Origin: an uncultured Prevotella sp.
GTDB taxonomy: Bacteria > Bacteroidota > Bacteroidia > Bacteroidales > Bacteroidaceae
DNA length: 64,000 nt
Assembly (NCBI GenBank): GCA_905234845.1
Contig: CAJOIW010000007.1
Span: 23,445 to 87,444, forward strand
Reading direction: 5' to 3'
The translations under genes and the position numbers were made by a program. Under the pieces are notes generated by a model, which saw only the letters and a program-made list of their open reading frames with translations, had not been told where the DNA came from and made no database searches. This document shows, in pieces, positions 37,195-46,161 of this stretch. Position 1 is the first letter of the stretch, and every line of letters starts with the position of its first letter.

Positions 37195-38517
37195 ATGAGT
37201 CTGAAACGTATAGTTACTTTTTTCAGAGATGAGTTGTGGAAGCCTCTTCCCGAAGGAAGAAGCTGGCTATATCGGTTTATGTATAGTCTTTTCAAGAAGT
37301 TGTTGTTGGCAGTACGGTTTTTCACAACAAAAGGGGTGATGGACCGTGCTTCATCTCTGACCTATAGCACGTTGTTGGCCATTGTGCCGGTTGTAGCCGT
37401 GGTTTTTGCTATTGCGCGCGGGTTTGGCTTTTCCAAGTATATTGAGGTGTGGTTTCGCGATGCACTATCGTCTCAGCCTCAGGCGGCCGATGCCATTATC
37501 GGTTTCGTGAACTCCTATCTGGTGCATGCGCGAAGCGGCATTATTCTTGGTATAGGTTTGGTCTTTATGCTCTGGACGGTGCTCATGCTTACCCGTAACG
37601 TGGAGCAGGCGTTTAACAACATCTGGCAGGTGAAGTCGCAAAGGAGTTTTTTGCGGAGGAGCACCGACTATTTGGCCGTTTTCTTCCTTGTTCCTATTGT
37701 CATTGTTCTGATGTCAGGCCTCTCACTTTTTGTCACAACCATTGCCGATAAGTATGTCATCGTTGGTCCGTTTCTTCGCTTTTTGCTGAGATTGATGCCC
37801 TATGTGCTCATGTCGGCAGTGTTCGTAGGTATGTATATGTTCATGCCTAACACGCGAGTGCGCTTTATGAGTGCTTTGGTTCCTGGTGTACTTGCTGGTG
37901 TGGCCATGCAAATATTACAATGGTTTTATATCTATGCGCAGATACTTCTTTCGTCCTATAATGCCATCTATGGTTCGTTTGCGGCTTTACCATTGTTTAT
38001 GCTTTGGGTGCAAATATCTTGGACCATCTGCCTGTTCGGTGCTGAGTTGAGCTACACGAATCAGAATCTTGAGGAATTCAGTTTTCTCAACAACATGGAA
38101 GACATGAGCAATCACGACCGTCTCGTGCTTAGCGCCACCTTGCTTGGAAACCTATGCCGACGGTTGGAGGAAGGTGGGAAACCTTATACTGCATTGCAAC
38201 TGAAAAATGCCACTGGCATCCCAGTCCGCATAACGACTGATCTTCTCCAGCAGATGGTAAAGGCGGGACTTATCAATGAGAGTATCACGGCTGATGCTGA
38301 TGCCGAAACGGTTTACCAACCAGCATTATCTCCTGATAAAATCAATATGGGTGTGCTTGCCGAGCGCTTGAACGATATTGGAGAACATCCGACAGGCATT
38401 GATATAGAAAACTACGAGAAAGCTCTTCCGAACGATTACACAGAGGTCTATCAGCATTATCTTGATGAATTAAAGCATATAAAGATTGAAGACCTAAGCG
38501 ATAAAAGTCTGCAATAA
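37195..38517 (+). CDS. YihY/BrkB family membrane protein
   Basis: A 440-aa membrane protein. After a basic N-terminus come six transmembrane helices (about 40-300) with the family blocks FFTTKGVMDRASSLTYSTLLAIVPV, LTRNVEQAFNNIWQV and SYNAIYGSFAALPLFMLWVQISW. A C-terminal cytosolic part (about 310-430) has a winged-helix look (GKPYTALQLKNATGIPVRITTDLLQQMVKAGLI). The family was once called ribonuclease BN by mistake; its true role is unknown. It is followed 29 bp later by the 133-aa gene, forming a three-gene run with ykvA. Confidence 0.88.
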   Translation: MSLKRIVTFFRDELWKPLPEGRSWLYRFMYSLFKKLLLAVRFFTTKGVMDRASSLTYSTLLAIVPVVAVVFAIARGFGFSKYIEVWFRDALSSQPQAADAIIGFVNSYLVHARSGIILGIGLVFMLWTVLMLTRNVEQAFNNIWQVKSQRSFLRRSTDYLAVFFLVPIVIVLMSGLSLFVTTIADKYVIVGPFLRFLLRLMPYVLMSAVFVGMYMFMPNTRVRFMSALVPGVLAGVAMQILQWFYIYAQILLSSYNAIYGSFAALPLFMLWVQISWTICLFGAELSYTNQNLEEFSFLNNMEDMSNHDRLVLSATLLGNLCRRLEEGGKPYTALQLKNATGIPVRITTDLLQQMVKAGLINESITADADAETVYQPALSPDKINMGVLAERLNDIGEHPTGIDIENYEKALPNDYTEVYQHYLDELKHIKIEDLSDKSLQ

Positions 38518-38546
38518 AAAGCAAAAAACCGCGTTATTATTATACG

Positions 38547-38948
38547 ATGAACCCCATACTGAACGACTACGAGCATAGCATCACGGATAAGATGGCGAAG
38601 TTTGCCAATCTACCTGACTTTCCACGTCTGGAGGATTACGACCTTACACGTGCCGACCTTGACGACTATCTTTTCGACAAGCAGGCTATCCTTGATAGCG
38701 AGGGCTCGGAGAAAAGTCGTTACGTCACCACGGGTATTCTCATCATCCTGCCTATCATCGTAATAGCTGCCTTCCCGCCTTCCATGTTGCCAGGGCGCGA
38801 GTTGTTCGTGTTTGTGGGCATTGCCATCGGATTGGTGCTTTCGGCCTTTGTCTATTTCGCGAGGAAAGCCATTGTGAAGATGAAGCTCCGTCGACTCTAT
38901 GACGATAAGATAGAACGCTATATCACCGCCGTATTGGAGTATAAATAA
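38547..38948 (+). CDS. Hypothetical two-helix membrane protein, 133 aa
   Basis: A 133-aa protein with an acidic, soluble N-terminal half (LEDYDLTRADLDDYLFDKQAI). Two transmembrane helices follow (YVTTGILIILPIIVIAAFPP and LFVFVGIAIGLVLSAFVYFA), then a basic C-terminal tail (KAIVKMKLRRLYDDKIERYI). I do not recognise the family. It sits between yihY and ykvA on the same strand, which suggests an envelope-related role; no more can be said. Confidence 0.65.
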   Translation: MNPILNDYEHSITDKMAKFANLPDFPRLEDYDLTRADLDDYLFDKQAILDSEGSEKSRYVTTGILIILPIIVIAAFPPSMLPGRELFVFVGIAIGLVLSAFVYFARKAIVKMKLRRLYDDKIERYITAVLEYK

Positions 38949-39029
38949 TAATGAGCCATCCTCTTTACTTCATAAGGGGAAGGATGAGAAAAACGCAAAT
39001 CGCTAAATGCTAAACAAATAAAGTGAACT

Positions 39030-39443
39030 ATGAACTATCAGTTACCCGATTTCATGTCGTATAAAGACAAATTCTCGGCAGAGAAATTTGTCGAGAAGAT
39101 TTCACGCATTGCCAAGCGCGCAGGCTCAAAACTCGTCTATGCGGCGTTGCTACTTTATTATACCTTGCAAAGCGATCAAGTGTCGATGAAAGACAAGGCC
39201 ATTATTATAGGTGCCCTGGGTTATCTCATTAGTCCCCTCGACGTGATACCTGATGCCATTCCCATTGCCGGGTTGGGTGATGACTTGGCTGTGCTCGTCT
39301 TTGTATTGAATAAAGTTTGGGGCGAGATTTCCGATGATGTGAGAGAGAAAGCCAAGGCCAAGCTTGCCACGTGGTTCGACGAGGATGAGTTGAAGCAGGC
39401 CGATAACCTATTCAAAGAAGCTCCTGATAGCGATCCCGTATAA
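39030..39443 (+). CDS. YkvA/DUF1232 family protein
   Basis: A 137-aa protein whose centre carries the DUF1232 signature: DKAIIIGALGYLISPLDVIPDAIPIAGLGDDLAVLVF (about 55-92), a hydrophobic hairpin with the invariant SPxDxIPD turn. The N-terminus is basic and the C-terminus charged (KAKAKLATWFDEDELKQADN). Members are membrane-associated and of unknown function. It is the last gene of the yihY run and is followed by a convergent gene without an obvious strong terminator. Confidence 0.87.
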   Translation: MNYQLPDFMSYKDKFSAEKFVEKISRIAKRAGSKLVYAALLLYYTLQSDQVSMKDKAIIIGALGYLISPLDVIPDAIPIAGLGDDLAVLVFVLNKVWGEISDDVREKAKAKLATWFDEDELKQADNLFKEAPDSDPV

Positions 39444-39513
39444 AGGAACACAACATCCTTTCTTTTATTCTACATTGAAAAAGTTCGGCAAGGGCTTGCG
39501 TTGAATATTTCCA

Positions 39514-41950
39514 CTACAGATTGTCGAAATTGATTTCTTCTTCGCGGAGGCCCGATTGACGGTCGGGGTTATAGGGGTCGTCGTCGGGGAGTTCTCGGCG
39601 GCGACGCACTTGGCGTACGACGGGGTTGCCCTCCTCATCGAACACAATTTCGTCTTCATAGTAGTAGAGACTGTCCATGTCAGTCGAATCATTGTTCTCG
39701 GGCGTGTATCCTTCGCAGGTGTAGAGGTCTGGTGTAATGTCGCTATCTTTTGGTCCGAGGAAGCGTGCATGGTATTGTCGGAAGTTCCGGTCGGCGAGCA
39801 TCTGGCGGAGGAATTGTCCGCAGATGGGTAATGCGGTGCGTGCGCCTTGTCCGAGGGCTCCCGTACGGAAGTGTATGCTTCGGTATTCTCCTCCTACCCA
39901 TGCGCCCACAACGAGTCGCGGGCTTACGCCCATGAACCATCCGTCACTATTGTTGTTGGTGGTTCCTGTCTTGCCTCCGAAGGTGGTGTCATCGTAGTCG
40001 CCCACATATTCCCATAATCCCGCTGAGGTTCCTCCGGGCTCACGTAGTCCTCCGAGGAGCATTTGTTGCATGAAGAATGCGCTTTTGTAGCTGATGGCCT
40101 GCTCGCCATCGGTGGGCGCGGTGTACACCTCGCGTCCTTCTCGGTCGACAATTCTCGTGACAAGTACGGGAGCCTGATGTCGTCCGTCGTTGGCTACGGT
40201 GCAATAGGCGCTGACCATCTCAAGCAGGTTGACGTCGCTTGAGCCAAGTGCGAGCGATGGTGTCTCCTCGAGCGGGCTCTCTATGCCCATGGCATAGGCG
40301 GTCTCGGCGATGCGTTTCACGCCCATTTCCTGTCCAATCCTTACGGCTACGGAGTTGACGCTTCTTGCAAACGCATTCTTTAACGGGAGTGAGTCACCTG
40401 AGAATGATCCGTTGGCGTTGGTCGGCACCCACATTTCCTCTTGTTGTTTTTTGGCATTCCACACGGGGAAGGAGATAGGCTCGTCGCGTCGTTTATCGCA
40501 GGGGGTGAGCCCTTGGTTCATAGCTTCAGTATAGACGTTGTCGCATGGCCGTCACCTTATCATATTCCCACGAGTTCCAGTCAATGTCGCCTACCCATGC
40601 TTTCACATGTCCCGTCTGTGGTTCCATGGCCACGAAGGCGCAATGCATAAAGCGCACCATGTAGCGAATGGAGTCGAGGGTCGACATCTCACGTTCGATG
40701 GTTCCTTGGTCGTAACTGAAGAGTTTTACCTTGTGTGGTCGGTTAAGCGCGTTGCGTATGGAGTCGGGTTGGTTAGGATAGCGTGCAGAGAGTTCCTTGT
40801 AGAGTGGCAGGTGCTGGGCTATTCCCTCGATGAAGCCTTGTATGGGTTGTCCGTTCTCGTCGGTCCATGGGTCACGTCCGCTCCAATGCTCGTCGAAACT
40901 TTGTTGTATCTGTTTCATTTGCTTTCGGGCGGCTTGCTCGGCATAGCGCTGCAGACGTGTGTCGAGGGGAGTGTATATCTTATAGCCTTGCGTCTCCAGT
41001 TCCTGTCGTGAGAATTGTTTCTCCAGGTGTTTGACGATGGCTTCCCTGAAATAGTTGGCCGTGCCGTTGTCCTTGGTCTCCGAGGTGAAATGTAGTTGCA
41101 TGGGTTGTTGGCAGAGGCTGTCGAACTCCATGCGGTTGAGGTCGTCGTGCTCGAGCATGTTTGCCAGTACGGTGTTGCGTCGTTTAAGGCTTCGCTCTGG
41201 GTTTACAAGTGGGTTGAAGAGGGTAGTGCCTTTGAGCATTCCCACGAGCGTGGCCACCTGCTCAGTAGTCAGTTCCGAGGGTGTGGTGTCGAAATAGGTT
41301 TTGCTGGCGGTCTTGATGCCGTAGGCGTTCGATCCGAAGTCGACGGTGTTGGCGTACATGGTGAGTATTTGCTGTTTGTCGTAGAGCAGTTCGAGTTTAG
41401 TGGCGATTATCCATTCCTTGCTTTTCATGATAATCATGCGCAGCCCTGGTATTTGTCCGAGCAAGCCTGTGGAGTATTGGGTACGCACGCGGAACATATT
41501 CTTCGCCAGTTGCTGGGTGATGGTCGATGCGCCTCGTGCTTCTCGGTGTACGGCCGCGTCTTTCAATGCGGCGATCAGTCCTTGGAAGTCGATGCCCATG
41601 TGTCGGTAGTAGCGCTCGTCCTCGGTGTCGATGAGTGCTTTCCAGAACATGGGGTTCACCTCCTCATACTTTACTGGTATACGGTTCTCATTGAAGTATT
41701 TTCCGATGATTTTTCCGTCGGCGCTATAGATTTCGGAGGCTACGGGGGTATCGGGTTTCATGATTTGCGAGAAGCCTGGCGATTTGCCGAATAGCCATAG
41801 GAAGTTCATGTCTACGAGTATAAGCCATGTGATGAGGCTGATGATGCCCGACGTGGCGAGCACGGCCAGTCGTGTATACCATTTTCGTCCGCGGTATAGC
41901 GAGATATACCACGAGCACATGTTACCTATTTTGCGGAAGAACCATTTCAT
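39514..41950 (-). pseudogene. Penicillin-binding protein 1A, broken at the transpeptidase SxxK motif
   Basis: Two adjacent frames make one class A PBP. The upstream frame (41950 to 40526) has a transmembrane anchor and the complete GT51 glycosyltransferase: TEDERYYRHMGIDFQGL, RGASTITQQLAKNMF. It then enters the transpeptidase domain (MEPQTGHVKAWVGDIDW, DKVTAMRQ) and stops a few codons later. The downstream frame (continuing to 39514) resumes at VYTEAMNQGLTPCD and has the SVN and GGKTGTT motifs. Family members read RQPGSxFKPFVY at this point, so about 23 bp encoding the catalytic Ser-x-x-Lys are missing at 40536-40538, which also shifts the frame. It could be a true deletion or an assembly error. 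Overlaps miaA by 29 bp. Confidence 0.85.
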
Positions 41951-42845
41951 TGTTTTCGCTATCTATTTTTTTGATGATGTCGTTGTATTGATCGGGGTGG
42001 AACCAGTGTATGTCGTTGTCGCGCTGGAACCATGTGAGTTGTTTGCGGCAATACCGTCGGGTGTTCGATTGTATTTGTCGGATGGCCTCGTCGAGGCTGA
42101 TAAGTCCGTCGAAATAGGTGAAGAGTTCTTTGTATCCAACGGTGTTGAGCGCATTGAGGTGTCGTTGGGGATACATGCGACGGGCTTCGTCGATGAGTCC
42201 TTGGTCGATCATGCTCAATACGCGTCGGTTGATGCGGTCGTAGAGTTCCTCGCGTGGTCGGGTAAGTCCTATCTTCAGTATGCGGAAAGGTCGTTTTTTC
42301 TTTGTGCCCAGCCGGTACGATGTGTAGGTCTTTCCCGTCTGATGGATAATCTCGAGGGCATGCACCACGCGTCGTGGGTTCTTCTGGTCGACGATTGCCC
42401 AATGCTCGGGGTCGAGCCGGTGTAGTTCTTCAACGAGCGCGGCCAGCCCCTCATTGGCCAGCCGTTGCTTCATTTCCGCGCGAATGTCGTCGCGTATAGT
42501 GGGAATGTCGTCGATACCGTTGCACACCGCATCGATATACATCATTGAGCCGCCCGAGAGGAGTGTTTGGTGATGAGGGTTGAGAGTTGAAGGTTGAGAG
42601 TTGATTAGTTTCATCACGTCCTGCTCGTACATCGAGGCGCTGTAGTAGTCGGCGATGTGGTGCGTGCCCACGAAGTAGTGCCTCACGCGTGCCTGCTGCT
42701 CAGGTGTGGGAGCGGCGGTGCCGATGGGAATCTCCTTGAAGATTTGTCGCGAGTCGGCGTTGATGATGGGTGTATGAAGATGTTCAGCCAGCCGAAGCGA
42801 GAGTTCCGTCTTGCCAACACCTGTAGGTCCGAGAAGGACAATCAT
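41922..42845 (-). CDS. miaA: tRNA dimethylallyltransferase
   Basis: A 307-aa enzyme that adds dimethylallyl to A37 of UNN-reading tRNAs. The P-loop is [17 protein letters not shown] at the N-terminus, followed by [32 protein letters not shown] and [30 protein letters not shown] and the insertion domain follow, and the C-terminus has [16 protein letters not shown]. The length is normal. It overlaps lpxA by 4 bp and the PBP gene by 29 bp. Confidence 0.95.
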   Translation of the reverse strand: MIVLLGPTGVGKTELSLRLAEHLHTPIINADSRQIFKEIPIGTAAPTPEQQARVRHYFVGTHHIADYYSASMYEQDVMKLINSQPSTLNPHHQTLLSGGSMMYIDAVCNGIDDIPTIRDDIRAEMKQRLANEGLAALVEELHRLDPEHWAIVDQKNPRRVVHALEIIHQTGKTYTSYRLGTKKKRPFRILKIGLTRPREELYDRINRRVLSMIDQGLIDEARRMYPQRHLNALNTVGYKELFTYFDGLISLDEAIRQIQSNTRRYCRKQLTWFQRDNDIHWFHPDQYNDIIKKIDSENNEMVLPQNR

Positions 42846-43612
42846 TTGATGATGCCTCGTTGTGACGCTTCTACGAAGTCAATAACGTATTGCACCTCGG
42901 GAGTGACGGTGAGTTTTTGTTTAATTTCCTCGATAGCCTCGGCGCGTGTGCCTGTTCCGTAGATGATGCGGTAGGCCTCGTGAATCAAGTCGATGGTCTC
43001 GTTGGAGAATCCTCTCCGGCGCAGACCAATGAGGTTAAGGCCCGCAAAGCGGATGGGCTCTTTGCCTGCGATAACGTATGGTGGGATGTCCTGACTGCTA
43101 CGGCTTCCGCCTTGTACCATCACGTATCCTCCGATGCGGCAGAACTGATGCACGAGCACGTTGGCCGAGATAATGGCATTGTCGTCGATGATGACTTCAC
43201 CCGCGAACTTCGTGCTGTTGCCGATGATGCATCCGTTGCCTACGACACAATCGTGAGCCACGTGTACGCACTCCATGAGCAGGTTGTGCGATCCCACCTT
43301 GGTGGTGCCTTTCGAGGCCGTTCCTCGGCTGATGGTGACATTTTCGCGGATAGAGTTGTTGTTGCCAATCTCGCAGATAGCCTCCTCGCCCTTGAACTTC
43401 AGGTCTTGGGGCTTGGTGGAGATACTGGCACCAGGGAAGAACTCGTTGCCGTTGCCGATGCGCGCGCCTGTATGCACGGTCACACTATTAAGGAAATGGT
43501 TATTGTCGCCGATGACCACGTTGGCGTCGATGACACAGAACGGGCCAATGATGTTACCCTCGCCGAGCTTGGCGTCAGGGTGGACAACTGCTAAAGGACT
43601 GATATTATTCAT
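42842..43612 (-). CDS. lpxA: UDP-N-acetylglucosamine acyltransferase
   Basis: A 256-aa left-handed beta-helix acyltransferase for the first step of lipid A synthesis. Hexapeptide repeats run from [26 protein letters not shown] to about residue 190. The catalytic His lies in [16 protein letters not shown]. The helical C-terminal domain ([20 protein letters not shown]) is characteristic of LpxA. I chose the ATG at 43612 ([12 protein letters not shown]), which fits the family; 43642 would add ten residues. It overlaps miaA by 4 bp, and the MFS gene ends 40 bp upstream on the same strand. Confidence 0.93.
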   Translation of the reverse strand: MNNISPLAVVHPDAKLGEGNIIGPFCVIDANVVIGDNNHFLNSVTVHTGARIGNGNEFFPGASISTKPQDLKFKGEEAICEIGNNNSIRENVTISRGTASKGTTKVGSHNLLMECVHVAHDCVVGNGCIIGNSTKFAGEVIIDDNAIISANVLVHQFCRIGGYVMVQGGSRSSQDIPPYVIAGKEPIRFAGLNLIGLRRRGFSNETIDLIHEAYRIIYGTGTRAEAIEEIKQKLTVTPEVQYVIDFVEASQRGIIK

Positions 43613-43651
43613 AAAATATTGTTTAATCTTATAGGAGGTCAAGAGGGTGTG

Positions 43652-45274
43652 TCACTTTACAATATTCGGTTTCTCAAGCCCGATGCCTTTCTTGCGGTCA
43701 ACCACCTTCAGCACAAGGCCGAGCAATAGGGCGGCCACGCCGAGGCAGGCCAGCATGATGAGCGGAGCGGTGTAGTCGAGTTTGGTGGGGTCGCTGATGC
43801 CAGGGTTAGTCTTGTCGAGCACTTGTCCGATGAGCATGGGGAAGAGCCACAGACCGATGTTCTGAATCCAGAAGATAAGCGCATAGGCCGATCCGATAAC
43901 CTTCTGGTCAACAAGTTTGGGCACGCTGGGCCACAGCGATGCGGGCACGAGCGAGAACGATGCACCGAGCACCAGTATCGTCGCATAGGCCACCACCACG
44001 CCACCTACGGCCGAGCCCTTGAACATGGGCAGGATGAACGCGAATGTCAGATGGCATCCGATGAGCAGCAACGAGCCGAGCACGAGCATCGACGCAGCCT
44101 TGCCGTGACGGTCGAGATAGTTGCCGAGGATAGGAGTGATGAGCACGGCCAGCAAGGGGAACACGGCGAAGATGGCCTCAGCCGACTGGCGCATATAGCC
44201 CATGTAGCAGTAAGTCACCAGTGCTGCGATAGAGATGGCCAGCAGCGTGTAACGGCGGCTTGCCACCTTCTGGAAGTTGCTTGCGAAGCCCGCCGCGGCC
44301 ACCACCAGCATGATGATGTATTGCACGATGGTCACGCTGTCGCCCGCCCAGAACGATCCCTCGGCGGGAGCCGTCAGTGTGAGGTTGCATTGCAGCATGT
44401 TCACCGCATATTTCTGGAAGGGGAAGATGGCCGAGTAGTAGAGCACGCAAAGCAACGCCACGAGCCAGAAACCGCTCGAGGTGAGAATCTGCCCGATGTC
44501 CTTGATGCGGAATGGGTCGTCCTTCTCCTCGGCCTCGCCCGTCTGACTGTCGAGCTTGCGGTCCATGAAGAAATAGACGATGGTCATGATGAGCGCGATG
44601 CACATCAGCACCACGCCGAAGGCCACCGATCGGCTCACGCTCACCTGTCCGCCCAGACGGGCGAAGAACGGCGAGAAAATCATACACGTGGCCACGCCCA
44701 GACGCGCCAGAGCCATCTCCGAGCCCATGGCCAGAGCCATCTCACGGCCCTTGAACCACTTCACGATGCCTCGCGACACGGTGATGCCCGCCATCTCACA
44801 TCCGCAACCGAAGATCATAAAACCGCTTGCGGCACACTTTGCCGAGGCCGGCATGCCATCGTAGAACGGCAGGATGTCGAGCCACTCGGCCAGCGGCTGC
44901 CAGTTCAGATGATTCGTGAACCACGTCTCCAAACCGCTTCCCACGAACCCCTCGCTCACGGCAAACCATTTGATACATGCGCCAGCGAGCATCACCAGCG
45001 CCGAGAGCACCATCGTGAAGCGCGTGCCCATCTTGTCGAGGATGATACCCGCGAAGATGAGGAAGAACGCCCATACGTTGAGGAACACCTCGGCCCCCTG
45101 CATCGTGCCGAAAGCCTTGGAACTCCATCCGCGCGTCTCCTGCATTAGGTCCTTGATGGGAGAGAGAATGTCCATGAAAATGTAACTGCAGAACATGGCG
45201 AGCGCCAGCAGCAGCAGAGCCGTCCACCGCATCGCGGCAGAGTCTCTCAGAGTCTTCTTAATTGCTTGTGTCAT
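43652..45274 (-). CDS. Major facilitator superfamily transporter
   Basis: A 540-aa polytopic transporter with about twelve transmembrane helices in two halves. Early motifs include LALAMFCSYIFMDILSPI and the MFS motif-A region FAGIILDKMGTRFTMVLSA. The second half has LGNYLDRHGKAASMLVLGS, a second motif A. A cytosolic loop (LDSQTGEAEEKDDPFRIKDI) separates them. The substrate cannot be told from sequence. The coding DNA is distinctly richer in G+C than its neighbours. It has a consensus promoter (45400-45430) and a structured leader of about 120 nt, and may be transcribed with lpxA and miaA. Confidence 0.87.
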   Translation of the reverse strand: MTQAIKKTLRDSAAMRWTALLLLALAMFCSYIFMDILSPIKDLMQETRGWSSKAFGTMQGAEVFLNVWAFFLIFAGIILDKMGTRFTMVLSALVMLAGACIKWFAVSEGFVGSGLETWFTNHLNWQPLAEWLDILPFYDGMPASAKCAASGFMIFGCGCEMAGITVSRGIVKWFKGREMALAMGSEMALARLGVATCMIFSPFFARLGGQVSVSRSVAFGVVLMCIALIMTIVYFFMDRKLDSQTGEAEEKDDPFRIKDIGQILTSSGFWLVALLCVLYYSAIFPFQKYAVNMLQCNLTLTAPAEGSFWAGDSVTIVQYIIMLVVAAAGFASNFQKVASRRYTLLAISIAALVTYCYMGYMRQSAEAIFAVFPLLAVLITPILGNYLDRHGKAASMLVLGSLLLIGCHLTFAFILPMFKGSAVGGVVVAYATILVLGASFSLVPASLWPSVPKLVDQKVIGSAYALIFWIQNIGLWLFPMLIGQVLDKTNPGISDPTKLDYTAPLIMLACLGVAALLLGLVLKVVDRKKGIGLEKPNIVK

Positions 45275-45329
45275 TGCTTATCTGATTTGTTTCTATTTAC
45301 AATTTGTCTGCATTTGCCTGCAAAAATTT

Positions 45330-45390
45330 TACAAGCGAGCGCCAAAGGAGCTTGTTCCAATTTTGTCGAGTGTAGCTCGCTACTTATGCA
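45330..45390 (-). promoter_or_regulatory. Structured leader of the MFS transporter mRNA
   Basis: AGCGAGC at about 45334-45340 pairs with GCTCGCT at about 45375-45381, flanked by AAATTTT/AAAATTT-like arms, in the ~120-nt leader between the promoter and the MFS start. No riboswitch class is recognised. The hairpin is far from the start codon, so attenuation or RNA stability is only a guess. Confidence 0.35.
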
Positions 45391-45399
45391 AATTTTCTG

Positions 45400-45430
45400 C
45401 AAAGGTAAGAAAAAGAAACGAAATGGCAAA
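45400..45430 (-). promoter_or_regulatory. Promoter of the MFS transporter gene
   Basis: Minus strand TTTG (45427-45430), 19-bp spacer, TACCTTTG (complement of 45400-45407). It diverges from the CRISPR-locus promoter about 100 bp away. Confidence 0.7.
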
Positions 45431-45508
45431 TTTCTTTGTTCATTATTTATTTAAATAGTCCGTCGGTGGGCTAAGTTTGCGGTCTTTGCCATTTTTTCCT
45501 GCTGTTTC

Positions 45509-45539
45509 TTGCAAATGTCAGAAATAGTTTGTACCTTTG
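45509..45539 (+). promoter_or_regulatory. Promoter of the CRISPR/TnpB-like locus
   Basis: TTG at 45509-45511, a 20-bp spacer and TACCTTTG at 45532-45539. It is the only clear promoter upstream of the array. Transcription from about 45546 would pass through the scaffold RNA, the array and the nuclease gene without an intervening terminator. Confidence 0.75.
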
Positions 45540-45545
45540 CGCCAT

Positions 45546-45731
45546 AAGGTGTTGTCAGGCCTTGCGGACGTTAAGCTAATGCCGGTGGGCGGCTGGTTCG
45601 ACAAACGATTTAGCAGAATTAGGAATGCAAAAAATAACAGTCAGTTCCCTCGGGAATGGGAGTATAGAGCAAGTCTTAGAGTATGCAAATCATGACTTTT
45701 TTATTGATTTTCAGGTGATTAGACATTATAG
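45546..45731 (+). ncRNA. Putative tracrRNA/scaffold RNA of the CRISPR/TnpB-like system
   Basis: About 185 nt of non-coding sequence lie between the promoter and the first repeat. Near its 3' end, GATTTTCAGGTGATTAG (45706-45722) is 13/17 identical to the reverse complement of repeat positions TTAGTCACCCAAAAATC. Counting G-U pairs, it can pair at 15 of 17 positions. Colinear with it, TCATGAC (45690-45696) can pair with GTCATTGA at the repeat's 3' end with one bulge. A UUCC/GGAA hairpin (45645-45656) lies further upstream. Because R1 begins 10 nt later, the anti-repeat and R1 can fold in cis as a natural single guide. The role is inferred from this complementarity. Confidence 0.6.
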
Positions 45732-46160
45732 AGTGTTAGTCACCCAAAAATCTAGGTCATTGACAGGTGTACTTTAACAAAGGCGACTTACAGAAAGAGT
45801 GTTAGTCACCCAAAAATCTAGGTCATTGACAGGGTTTTCTTTTCTTCCTTTTTTGGCTCTTCCAGTGTTAGTCACCCAAAAATCTAGGTCATTGACAGGG
45901 ATTGCCGTTGTACGTCCAGCCGAAGTTGAGTGTTAGTCACCCAAAAATCTAGGTCATTGACAGGATTACGGTGTCTTTTGTGTCAGCAGGTCAAGTGTTA
46001 GTCACCCAAAAATCTAGGTCATTGACAGGGTGTTGGAGGCCGACGAGCAGTCGCCCGTAGTGTTGGTCACCCAAAAATCTAGGTCATTGACAGGTTTTCA
46101 TCGGAAGAACAGACATCTTTAGTGGTGTTAATCACCCCAAAATCTAGGTCATTGAAATTT
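45732..46160 (+). CRISPR. CRISPR array, seven repeats and six spacers
   Basis: Direct repeats start (first G) at 45733, 45799, 45865, 45930, 45995, 46060 and 46125, a 65-66 bp period. The repeat is 36 bp if the preceding A is counted, opening AGTGTTAGTCACCC and closing GGTCATTGACAGG. The first five are identical; the sixth has one change (GTTGGT); the seventh is degenerate (GTGTTAATCACCCC and ending ATTGAAAT). Decay toward the nuclease end puts the leader side at 45540-45730 and predicts plus-strand transcription. Spacers are 29-31 bp and all different. GTG/CAC at the 5' end and GTC/GAC at the 3' end can form small hairpins. The last repeat ends only a few bases before the nuclease ATG at 46162. 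Confidence 0.95.
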
Positions 46161-46161
46161 A

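Noticed and set aside
43823..45148. A 441-aa His/Arg-rich open frame on the plus strand
   Set aside because: It is antisense to the MFS transporter; its odd composition follows from the high G+C of that gene.
45732..46160. The array as a simple tandem minisatellite
   Set aside because: Repeats are near-identical and separated by unique sequences of constant 29-31 bp length, which a minisatellite would not show. The degenerate last unit fits CRISPR array decay.
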